Part shown: positions 47,025 to 57,615 of the stretch, piece after piece
Numbering within the stretch: the stretch's first letter is position 1
Layout: each line of letters starts with the position of its first letter
Assembly: GCA_031308135.1 (NCBI GenBank)
Contig: JAHLJT010009419.1
Coordinates: forward strand, 63,716,540-63,780,539
Direction of reading: 5' to 3'
DNA: 64,000 bases
Origin: Acheta domesticus
Lineage: Eukaryota; Arthropoda; Insecta; Orthoptera; Gryllidae
Notes under the pieces: generated by a model
The model's input: the letters and a program-made list of their open reading frames with translations, nothing else
Databases searched by the model: none
Told to the model about the DNA's origin: nothing
Made by a program: the position numbers and the translations under genes

Positions 47025-47944
47025 AATAAGAAGGAGGATAACTCTTGGTTCCTCAGGGAGATCAGGGTGAGGTGTTTATTAGCTATTGCTGGCGATTTTT
47101 GAAATTATTGAGATAATGGGGCTTATGATGTGGGGATAGAATAGAAGTTATGGAGAACGGAATTTATCTTTGGGCAATCTGGACGGGATACGGTTTAGTT
47201 GGGGGTGAGTGGTTTTTTCTAGTGTGAATTTCGGTGGGAAAGGGAGGTTATGAAGCTTGTTGAAGAATCTTTCGGAGAGGCGGGCAATGTGCTGGGTGAG
47301 GAAATTTCAGGTCAATGTGAATTTGTGCATTTGAGATGTACCATGGGGCAATTAAGCTAGTGCCTGGGACTTTATTTAGTAGGGTTCGGACGTATTTTAT
47401 TGTTGAGGGTGCTCCATCTCCCCAAATGATTGATAAATCGTAGAGATTCATGTAATCACAGTACAAATTATGTTTATTCGACGTCCTTTTCCACAAATTT
47501 CCTGTCTTTTTTAGTTATTGGTAAGATTTGAGGTCCAATTTACAAAGATTTCATGAGGATTTAAGTTTTTGAGACCCTGAAACAATCTTTGAAATTTTTT
47601 AGACTAATAGGACACACTAAAACCCGGAAGCGGATATGAAAATGATATAAACATAGAATTACAAACCAATAATGAAACTTAATACTATGGAGAATGATAG
47701 GATTTAATTAATATGAACATATTTACATTAAAATTACAAAATTCGTTTGTATTTTTGGTGTCACTTATATTTTTTACCCTTACACCTTAATTTTCAAAAT
47801 GCTATAGTAAAAATCAAAAGGTATTTTGACACTTTTTGCTGCAAAAGGGAACTACCACAATCAGGAAACGGATATGAAACATGATATAAACAGAATTACA
47901 CAATTACACATTTCATATCCGTTTCTTGTTTTTGGTACTTTGGT
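47025..47944. other. No recognised gene; short direct and inverted repeats
   Basis: A GGATATGAAA...ATGATATAAACA segment of about 40 bp occurs at about 47622 and again at 47862. The second copy also forms an inverted repeat (GAAACGGATATGAAA, 47865-47879, against 47911-47925). Nothing else is recognised. Confidence 0.5.
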
Positions 47945-48117
47945 AATAAGTCTGTTAGTTATAAAGTCTACTGCGTGTTGCAACCAGCTTTTTAAGGAAA
48001 AGATCTAGGGACTATCAATGCCTGTACAATACTCTGTGCAAAATGTGGGTTGATCCAAATAAAGCAATTTCTTGCATTTTTCAATATTTTGAATTATCTG
48101 GGAGTTTAGCCAAGTTC
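47945..48117 (-). mobile_element. R4/Dong-like LINE 3' end fragment, minus strand
   Basis: The reverse complement aligns with 22452-22625 of LINE copy 1 (CTAAACTCCCAG, GCAAGAAAT.GCTTTATTTGG, CCCACATTTTGC, GATAGTCCCTAGATCT, AGCTGGTTGCAAC). It is more diverged than copies 1 and 2. A TATTATTATTAA run lies just beyond its 5' end (about 48130-48141), again a TAA-type repeat. Only the end of the frame and 3' untranslated region remain. Confidence 0.85.
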
Positions 48118-48552
48118 TTCTTCTTCTAACTATTATTATTAACATTTCATTTTTAGCCTCCCCCGCATTTCCACTGATGGCTGGTGGCTTTAGCCGACAC
48201 AGACATTAAAAGAGCCCCCTGAAGTTCATCGAGGCGACCTGCAACACGTCTTCAATTTTCCTTCCGCCTCGCTGCTCGGCACCGCGCCGCGCCGCGCCGC
48301 GTCGGGCCGTGTCGCCTGCGGGTGAAGTAATTCGCTTCGCGCTCACGTGGCCGATCGCCCGGGAGAAAAGAAAAGAAGAGGAGGGGGCGAGGCGGGCGCT
48401 GACAGGTGCCCGCGGCAGCCAGCGCCCACCGCCTTTCATCGCGCGAGTGCATCGGACGGCTCCGCTCGGTCGGGAGGCGCTCCTCGGGAGACGGAGGAGC
48501 GTCTTGAGGCGATCTCGCGCATGCAGTGTGTTGTATACCAAATGAAACAATA
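48118..48552. other. CpG-island-like block
   Basis: From about 48200 to 48520 the sequence is GC-rich and very rich in CpG (CCGCGCCGCGCCGCGCCGCG-like). Frames exist on both strands (48206-48550 minus, 48309-48545 plus) but have no recognisable domain. It could be a promoter or 5' exon, or part of a repeat. Confidence 0.4.
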
Positions 48553-48941
48553 CTAAGGTCCGATTAAATTAAGAAGGTGATTGACAGTTCTGTGTGACGT
48601 CAGGACGCCTCTCCTGTTTCCATGGCAGCTGCCAACCAGAGAGACAAAACGTGACGTGTCAGGTCGCTCAGTTGCCACTGCCGAACACGGGGAACATTTG
48701 AGCATCGCACAGCGACTTCCCTGCCGCCGCGCCGCCCGCGTTTCTGCCTGTGCTGCGCGCGCAATGGGTTCTGTGTTGTGATGAGTTGCGTTGAGGTTAG
48801 GCTTTTTTACACTTTTACACTATTTTTTGAAGTGTTTGTTTTCGTTCCCCGGTAACACGTGGACAGTGGTTTGCAACCTGGCAACGTCGCTCCCCTCCAC
48901 TCACAAATGTCAATCACCTTCTTAATTTAATCGGACCTTAG
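48553..48941. mobile_element. MITE with 34-bp perfect terminal inverted repeats
   Basis: Bases 48553-48586, beginning CTAAGGTCCGATTAAATTAA, are exactly repeated in reverse complement at 48908-48941. The element is 389 bp with a GC-rich interior and no transposase, so it is a non-autonomous DNA transposon. No clear target duplication is visible outside the ends, so the superfamily is undetermined. Confidence 0.9.
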
Positions 48942-49864
48942 GAGGTCTGCAACGACAATTTATTAATAACCAAAATTCCTCAGAATAATCCGAAAACGTA
49001 GCCAGGAGTCACAATATGCGGGAGATGTTTTATTAGCCGGATCGTTATACAAATTACAAATAGCCGTGATCCAAAGAATTACAAGTAGACGTGCCAGGTA
49101 CAATCACTCATTAAGGTCAATGTTCAACGATAAGCTGCCGGTAACGGAATGCGGGGCCCTCGCTCCACGGCTCCCGCGCGGTCTTGCCACCCCTTCGCCG
49201 GGGAGGGGTGACTGCTTCGTGCCCCTCGGCTACAGGAGGACGGGGGGCGCCTTCAACGCCTCGGTCGCTCCACTGTGGCGGCGAGGCGTATATCGAGTTT
49301 CGCTGCAGTGGCGGACTTCTGAAGTGCCCGCACTGGCGGACACTACACAGTGGTGGTGGGGTTGTTATGTAAGTGGGTTTTTGGAAAAGTTTGCGGTGAG
49401 AGTATGGTCGGTGTCGAACATTATAGTTACACTAGGAAAACCGGCAAACTTTGTTCTGCCCGTCATCTCCCTCTTTCCCCTCCCATCACCCTTTCTCACT
49501 GTCTCTCCTTGCTTCCCTCACCCTGTCCCTGCCTGTCTGTCTCTGTGTTTCTATCTCTGCCGCTCTCTGTCCCTATTATTCACATTTACTTACAGATTGT
49601 GCACGTCTCTAAGCAGTTGAGGTAATATGGGGAAGCTCCCGATCAGCAAAAATAAATAGAATGTTCGAGAAGAGCACATTTTGTATATTACGATGTGAAA
49701 AAGGTTTCTTAGAGGCCGTAATTTATTGCACCGGAAGTGAATGTGCTTACATCTAATGCACGCTAATGTCTATCTATAGTGTTCTCGGAGATAGTACGTA
49801 CGAGGTGACCTAAAATTCGCTTATTTTTTAGTTCTATGTACGGCTTTCTCAAGAAAGCAGTATT
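48942..49864. other. GC-rich then C/T-rich sequence, no gene assigned
   Basis: 49150-49350 is GC-rich with repeated GTGGCGG-type words. 49460-49570 is C/T-rich (CTGTCTCT). The frame 49066-49620 runs through both but changes from Gly/Arg/Pro-rich to Leu/Ser/Cys-rich with the base composition, so I do not call it a gene. Confidence 0.4.
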
Positions 49865-51430
49865 TGATTAATCCAGATGTCTTTTGCTACAAAGGTGAGT
49901 CCTCTTTCAAAGAAAATAGAAAATATATTTCTGATCTCATGAACTGGGTATATTTGAGTTATTTTTGTGTCAAGCTCGGAGATCAAGATGGGGGCTCCTC
50001 ATATTGTGTGCAAGATATGTTCGGGATATTTGAGACAGTCGACAAACAGTACAAGAAGTCTAAACTTCGACGCACTGATAGTTTCCAAAGAGCCTAAAAA
50101 ACATTTAATGGTCATTACTTTTGTCTTGCCAATATAATGACGTTAATCGAAACAATCGTACCAAATGGACGTGTCCTGATATGGATTCAGCCAGAAGACC
50201 AGCATATCTGTTCCATCATTCCCTCATTTAGAAGAGCTGACTGAAAACAGGTTATGAAAATGAAAACAGTTTTTGTGATTATTTAAGTACTTCATAAAGA
50301 CTCCAATGTTTCAACCAAAAAGAATTGATTGACCTCGTCAGGGAACTTAATCTCTCCATAACCGCTTCTGATTTGTTCGCCTCTCGGTTAAAAGAAAAGG
50401 ATTTGATTGTATTTGGTACAAATATTACATTTTTTCGTCAGCGGAAAAATGATTTTCTGCCTTTTATTACAAAAGAGAAAGTCCTAGTGCTCTGCAACCA
50501 TGTACAAGGTTTTATTAAAACGTTGGGTTTACAGAATATAAGTCAGATAAATGGCGACGTTTCATTGACAGCTCAAGGAGAATTTTGAAGTGTGTACTCT
50601 TACACTGTGGCAACAAATATGACTTTGTTCCAATTCTCATTCTGCACAAAAGAAGAGCACGAGACAATTTCTTTAGTTTTAAAAAAAGATCTGAAAATGG
50701 TGAATTTTCTTCTCGGTCTAGTGACAATACAAACTTTGCAAACTATCTTTGCTTTATATTTCTGTGAGACAGCAGAGCCAAAAGTGTGGACTGGTTGAGA
50801 AAAACATGCCCTCTGAGAAAAGATATACTTGTAGGAGAAAGAATATGTTCAATTTACCTTTAGTTGCTCGACAGAAAATGATTCCCCCTTCCTTTGCATT
50901 TCGAGAAGGCTTGATGAAGCAATTTGCACAGTCATTGTTGATGGGATGGTTTGCGCTTCCAGGAACGCACATTTCTGGGAGTCGTCAATGAGAAATTGAA
51001 ATTAGGGATTTTAGATGGTTCTCAAATGAGAAAGCTCGTAAATAATTAAAATTTCCTGGAATCCGTAAAAGAAATTGAATCCATTGGCTGGTCTCCTTTT
51101 GTTGTAGTAGTGAAAAACTTTCTAGGAAAACAAAGCAGAAAACTTTTCACAATTAGTAGAAACAATGCTTTCCAATTTCCAAGTGCTTGTCCTCAATGAG
51201 TATTAAGATCCATTACCTGCATAGCCACTTGGATTGCTTTCTAATTACTTGGTGATTTAAGTGAAGAGTAAGGTTGAAAATTTCACCAAGATATTAACCA
51301 ATGGGAGAGAGACATCAAGGAAAATGAGATACATACATTATGGCAGACTACTGTTGCAATATGCAGCAATAACTGCTATGGCATTTCTCACTCCAGAAAA
51401 TCTATTATGAAAAACTTTTTGGATGAATGA
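49865..51430 (+). pseudogene. Decayed transposon-associated arthropod protein gene
   Basis: Consecutive short frames give segments of one protein: a YFCVKLGDQDG stretch (near 49960-49990), LIDLVRELNLS-like and ASRLKEKDL (frame 50325-50588), a HCGNKYDFVPI stretch (near 50600), FREGLMKQF (near 50900-50930), FLGVVNEKLKLGILDGSQMR (near 50975-51030), and a GERFHQDI-type relative (near 51280). I recognise this order from a widespread, multi-copy, uncharacterised protein of arthropod and cnidarian genomes that behaves like a mobile-element gene; I do not know its biochemical role. At least six stops or frame changes make this copy dead. Confidence 0.6.
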
Positions 51431-54400
51431 ATGGTTGATTTTGGAAATTTTAAAAACATTTTGATCAGAGATTATGTGATTTACAGTTATATATTTAATA
51501 TTTTTCGTTTATAAAAACAAATTTATTTTATTTTACAACAAATTAACACAAGAAAAAATATTTATGTCCACATGCCATTGATGGTCCCAAAGTCTAGCAC
51601 ATATATTGTGGAAGTGGGATAAGTGATGAAAATTCTTTATTTACAAAACTAGATCTGATAGGGTAAAACTAATGCATTTTTTGAATCGGTGACCCAGAAA
51701 TACCCAGAAAAACTTAATCATCTGATGTGAGTTTAAGTTTTTAGTTAAGTTAAAGTTTAAGTGATGTGTGTTTAAGTGTAAACTTAAACACGTAAAATGT
51801 GTGATGACCAATCTTATAGATTAACCCTATTGTAATTTCTTGCTTTTGTGCCGGAATTTCGAGATTTGTGTTTTCAATGACAAATCCTGTCAGGGGTGTG
51901 TGAAGTGAACTATTTTCTTCATCATCATGATAGTATCCGTACGATCATCTAACCTTGTGTAATCTTCAACAAGCCAGAGTAGAATAAAATCACAGCAAGA
52001 CAGGTGGACTAAGAGATTTGGAAAGCTCCGTAGTCGAAGAAGACTCAAGAGCTCTCTTATACATTTCCTCGTATTTAGGCGCCTCTGAGCAAAGGATTTT
52101 TCGTGAAACTCTTTCTATAAAAATTGGGAAGTGTTCCAGGAGTACTTTGGGAAACAGTTCTTTTGAAGTTACTTCAGACTACGTTCGTATTTTCATTAAA
52201 TGTCTTTGAGATCACTTAATATTGTAAATACAGTACTCGGAACGCGTTTAACATTTTATCTCTGCTTTGTTATTTCGCTGAATTGTGATTGGCTAATAAA
52301 GACTGCCGCGGAGGTAAATGAGTAACGGATAGGGAACGCAGTTCTGGAATACTCATTGAGACGCGCGAGTTGCTACAAAACGTCTAAATCTCCTTCATGA
52401 CCCTCATATTTCTCCAAAAGACTGATTAATTTACTGCCCTTCTAGAGAATGTTCTTCCAAAATTTCAGCTGAAGAAATAAGAATTACCGTCTGTTTGCAA
52501 AAGTATTTCAAAAAATGATGTGCAACCTGTGATCAGGACCTCTGTGTAATAGAAAACCATTTACTTCGACACACGATCTGCAGATAGCTTATGAATGAGG
52601 TATTCTCACCTCTTTCTTCACAAAACTAGTAGATATCTGCGTTTTGCAACAAGCATATTGATGTTTTTTGTAGGTTTATTTTATAAAGTGAAGCACTCTC
52701 CTAAAACTTGAGGCATTTAAAGATATTTCACGAAGGCTATCACATCACGTGAAACTTGTCAATTAACTAAATAATTCATTAACTGAATTTGTTAAATGCG
52801 ACTTCTTAAAACTAAACAAAGCCTTTTTTCTCGTTTTCAAAGATCGATAATATTTCCAGATTGGAGCTGCTAATTGATAAATTTACGCGTAGCAAAAACT
52901 CCAAAATTTAACAAATAACCAATGTAGATTCTTTATTATTTCTATAAGTACCAATAAGAGGGAGGTGGTGGTATTCGGTGTTCTAAATATATTTCCTTTT
53001 TGGATATCAAACTTTGCGTAGTTTTGTTTTAGAAATTTCTTAAAGTCTGATTTAATTTCATGCTGTCTCGACCTGCACTCCTGTATCTGACATTAAATTT
53101 CATAAATAATTTCTTGCGTGACTGTCGCGACTGTCCGATGTCTGCATCGGATATTGGGTGCGCGAGCAACGTCATTTAGACCCATGTTCATATTGATAAT
53201 GTAAAAATGTGGAAGAATGCTTGAATGCAAGCGAGATATGATTATTGATATCTAAAGATATCTGATAAATAGACATTTTTGAGCTATAATGCTATAGAAA
53301 GTGTTTTGTGTTAAATGATATTATCGGCTTCCATGTAAGTACATTTTAATTGTTTCACATTAGATTGCGGTAAAACAATATCCAACCTTCTCATTATTTA
53401 GGAGTTTGTGACAAAGACAGAATTAATGGTTTGAACTTCAGATAGATATATTTTCAGAAGATTTAATATCGTATCGAGAGTACGCGGCAATATTTGGTCT
53501 ACTTAATGTCGATGTTCAAAAACAATATTTGAGGAAGTCAATGAAATGGTGTGATACTAAAATTTAATAATGATGATTACAATAAAACTTGTTATGAAAT
53601 AATAATTAAAGCCATACATTTATCATTATTTTACATCATTATCTTCAAAAACCTTTTTCGTAAAAAACACAACAAAATAATTCTATCATTGTAAGTCTCC
53701 AGGCTTGAAAGCCTCCGTCACAGAAACTTTCCAGTCATTGCAAATTAAATTAATTCAGAATACCGATATTCCTTTGGCATTGTTCTGCATCATTCACCAA
53801 TCAGATATGTATAATCAATAGCAACTGCAACTGAGAAGGGAATTTGTTGTTATCTGAAACTTGACTTCTTGTTAACCAGAAATATTATAATCAAAACAAC
53901 AAAAGAGTAATCAAGATGACAGGAAAATATTTTAATTACCATAATTAGAATAAAAATATAATTTCGTGGTTTCACTATCCTACAAGAACGCTATACCGGT
54001 AATATAAAAATTATTATTATAATAATATTACAATTATTTTATAATATTTTATTAAATCGTATATACAATTTTAATCATATCTGACGAGTCAAATGCGATT
54101 GATACGGAGGTAGTAAAATTGTGCACGTCTTCTTGAGTGCAGAAAGTGACTTTTTGTCCAGCAGCAAAATTTCTGTCCTTTACTGTCCAGAAGCAAAATA
54201 AGAGGCATCTGAGCATTTGTTCAAAGGACCAGGAAACTGAACAAAAAAATCTGATCGAGATGGGGTCTTTGGCCTGAGAATTATATTACAATTCTTCTTC
54301 CAGGTAGAACAAGATATTACACAGTTGTTAATTATTTTAGTAGCAAAATAATTTAACATTTCAAGATTTGTACTGTTCCGTTTTTAAAATTAAATTTACT

Positions 54401-54580
54401 TCGTTTAGTCAGTTTACTACTTATACCTATAATAATGATAATAACAATAACAATAATAATGATAATAAGAATGTATAATATTAATTATAATAAAAACTAC
54501 ATGTAATTTTACAATATTAGTTCATTGCTATTCAATGTCGATAAACTGCCATTTCTTAACCCATTACACTCTCCCAAGCG
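51431..54580. other. AT-rich, no gene recognised
   Basis: About 3.1 kb with only short frames, the longest 63 residues at 52018-52209. A local cluster of GTTTAAGT words lies at 51735-51790 and ATAATA-type microsatellites near 54430-54500. Nothing else is supportable. Confidence 0.6.
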
Positions 54581-54850
54581 TGTGCATTTTCCGTCTGTTC
54601 CTCGCTCAGTGTCGCGTCGTTTGCGGTGACAAGTGTAGCTCGATCGCGGCGCGTCGGGGGGGGGGGCAGTGGAGGTGGGGGGGGGGGGCGTGGTTGAGCC
54701 GCACATAACTTAGGCTCAGGAGGCCGCGTTCGCGTTCTTCCGGGGAGGGCGACAGCCGGAGCGTGGGGCGCGAGATAGCCTAACAAATGGCGCTCTCCTC
54801 TCCGCTGCCCCCTCCCTCCCTCCCTCCACGCCTGCCGCCGCACTCGTTTC
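54581..54850. other. CpG- and poly-G-rich block
   Basis: A GC-rich island in AT-rich surroundings, with two runs of ten or so G (near 54656 and 54678) and a (CCCT)n run near 54810. Minus-strand frames give Pro/Arg low complexity. It could be a CpG-island promoter; no TATA box or conserved exon is evident. Confidence 0.45.
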
Positions 54851-56155
54851 CTCCTCTACAGCAGGTCTAGGCTACTTCCGTTCTTCTATTTTTGGTCACT
54901 TTATAAAACGGATGAGGTTATTACACACTTCTATTTTATGAAAGGAAGAAGAAAAGCAATATCCAGTATTCTAGAGTAGTTTATTACTGATACGTTATTG
55001 CCTTCTAAACGGAGCTCGACTTACACTGTGTAACTTACTTGGATGGAGTGAATCGTAGTTACGAGGGAAACGTGAAAAGAGTTGGAAGATGCTACATGGG
55101 CCTATTCTCTTACGGAGGGAGAATTTTGAAAGGGAATTTTAGGAGGGGAATATGAAAAGACAAACTGAGTTAAGTTTAAGTCTAGTTAATTCGTAAATAG
55201 GTAAATATAAATAGTTAAAATTAGGTAAATAATAAATATTTTATGTACCTCGGGTCGTTATAATGAACTCGAGCGACAAGAAGGGGGATATAAAGTATTT
55301 TTTAGCTGCGCGATCATTAGAACACTTATAACGCCCTTGGGGCATGTATAACAGTTTTCAAGATGTATAAGGGTCTAATATTATACATATCGATAAGGTC
55401 GTCGTGTGTGTAAATTTGCAGTTGGAGCTGAGGGATGATATAGAGAGAAACAATGATGATAAGAGATAATGGTGTTCAGCTCGACAATAAATACGTTACA
55501 TTTTTAATCGCATAATATTATACTTTTAATAGAAGAAAGAACAATAGTCAGTCACCAAAATCAAAAATAATACAATAAAAGCCTTAGAATTCTAATATTT
55601 ATATTAATTTGCCAAAACGAGTTTTGTGTCCAATTTTATTTGCAGTGTAGTTCACTATCCATCAATAAAACACGAAATGGTTTTTTTTATAATGAACTTA
55701 AAATGAGTATAATTTATTTTGTAAAACTTGTAGATCAAATTTAAGTATTATTCCTGATTGTCAATATATGATTGTTAGTAAAACCTCTTCAGTTTTCTTC
55801 ATGACAATATTTTATTAACAATTACACTGTGTGATTGTTAATAAAACAATCACACTGTGTAACATCATTCGGTACATAATTTATTTTGACGGGTCAGTCT
55901 TAGTTTGAAGGCAATGGAAAATAAAAGAACCCGGAGAAAACTTGTGTCAAATTTTATAGATGGGAATATCAAACCGCAGTCTCAAGACATACCGAAATCG
56001 GTGCGATACCTTGGCTCCAAAGTATATCTCGAGAAGTCTCCGTAGCTCTGTTTTCCGCGCGTATTGCCATCTGCAGCGTGCATGGTGCATGGGCAGCCCG
56101 CTTATTGAGGTTTAGGTGGTGAAGGTCGCGTTCGGTACCATTCAGTTTGTCTCCA
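54851..56155. other. No gene recognised; nested palindrome
   Basis: AT-rich. At 55811-55845 a perfect 12-bp-arm inverted repeat (TTTATTAACAAT) encloses ACACTGTGTG. An overlapping second inverted repeat (ACACTGTGTGATTGTT against 55845-55860) offers an alternative fold. Confidence 0.5.
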
Positions 56156-56670
56156 TGGACCGTCTACTCCACAAAACACCTCCGACCAGGAGATCCTAGA
56201 GTTTGAATGCCGACGGTGGTAGATTTTTCGACGTTAGCTAGACAACTCGGTCGAATTCAAACGCCGTCTGGAAGGGAATTCTAGCGGCCGGCTTCTCTTT
56301 TCTTTCCATGGCTTCCCTGATCAACACCAGGCAAATGCCGGAGCAGAACCCTATCAAACGGGCTACAAACTGCTGCGTTCTTTCCTTTCTCTTCCCGATC
56401 GTGTTCTCTTCCCTTTCTTACACACACACACGCACACACACACACACACACATGCACTAACCATTCTGTAGCACTTGTCGGCAGCTTAGAGCTTGTTCTG
56501 ACTGGGTAGATGCCCCGCTGCTGGGAAATATCTGGTTTGATAAAACCCCTCAAGCCGTCGTATATTTCGGGGATCTCGTCATACAGCAGGGGAAGATCAC
56601 CGTAACGTCCTGCGGTAAAAACGTATACTACGGGACCAATGACCTTAGTAGTGGATACACCAGGAAAACT
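56156..56670 (+). mobile_element. tRNA-derived SINE, copy 2
   Basis: A decayed head with a B box-like GTTTGAATGCC is followed by the body shared with the copy at 25832 (GTCTGGA, TTCTAGCGG, GATCAACACCAGGCAAATGC, a C/T-rich stretch, a (CA)n run at about 56420-56452). The tail contains GGGACCAATGACCTTAG (near 56633). The frame 56281-56676 (minus) is spurious. Confidence 0.8.
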
Positions 56671-57248
56671 AATCAATCACAAAATGTCTAATATCTGTAA
56701 AGCGGTATTATAGAAATTTAAGAGTGGGGGTGGAACAACGGCTTAAATCGTTTTAAGCAGCTTTTTATCATTCTTGGTATATGGATTATATTCCATTATT
56801 TTATACGAAAAATTATTAGAAGTTCAAACAATTGTCACTGGAACCTCGGCGAAAGTCAAAGGAACGTGTGGACAAGGAGCAACGTGTGTGCTCTGTGGAA
56901 CTGCTTGTTACGTTTGGAGCCATCTTTTCTCACGCCAATTTATTGGACTTGTTGTATTGAGTAGTTTATTTAATCTGTGTAATTCGGTGACAGCCTTAAC
57001 ATTTTGAATAACTGATAATACGGGCTTTGGTAGTTTTTACAATATACTTTCCTTTATTAAAGATTCCAGAGCCTTGAAAAGACTTATCCTGATTTGCAGA
57101 TTTTCTTTGATATTATGTGTGTAAGTTATTATTTCTCTACAAATTATTCTTTTTTATATGTCTGCATATAAGTGGAACGTAAAAACCTAATTGAGATGCA
57201 CCCACATTGTAATATAATCAGCTATTCCATAACATGAAAATACTTGAG
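56671..57248. other. No gene recognised
   Basis: AT-rich to mixed sequence with short frames only. The frame 56774-57007 has no recognisable family. Confidence 0.4.
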
Positions 57249-57615
57249 CTATAACAGTCCAGATTTACTGAGCGACATGTGCCTCGAAGGAAAGAGAAGA
57301 GTACAAAGCCATTCCCGATCTGTTGACCAAGGAAACTGCTGAGAGCCGTAAGAGGTTAAGAGCAGAAGAGGAGGGTGAGAAGGAGAAAGGGTGGATGGAT
57401 GTAGGGGGAGGACGTGTTCCAAATTGGGAAGGACGGTCCATTGGCTGCACGAGTTATAGACCGCGGCGGCCCCTAGCCTCACAAAGGTCGCACACCACCC
57501 GCGTTGCTGGAGGCGGTAAACGACGTCGCGAGGGCCGCCCCAGTTTGGTTTCACATCGAATCACCGCGTTACGCCTTCAGTGTATTGGATGTCTTCTGAA
57601 GGCTTTACGGTGAGT
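57249..57615 (+). other. Weak exon candidate ending at a splice-donor consensus
   Basis: A mixed-composition island in AT-rich DNA. The plus frame opens before 57323, is hydrophilic (Arg/Glu/Gly-rich) and terminates exactly in the TGA of a GGTGAGT donor consensus (about 57610-57616), as would happen if an intron began there. The minus strand is also open (57249-57554), so coding strand and even coding status are uncertain. No domain recognised. Confidence 0.2.

Noticed and set aside
48553..48941. Assigning the MITE to PIF/Harbinger or mariner
   Set aside because: Neither a TWA nor a TA target duplication could be demonstrated, because the bases next to the ends are part of the inverted repeat or differ between sides.
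49066..49620. 184-residue plus-strand frame as a gene
   Set aside because: Residue composition follows the GC-rich and then C/T-rich sequence, and an alternative frame is equally open. No recognisable motif.
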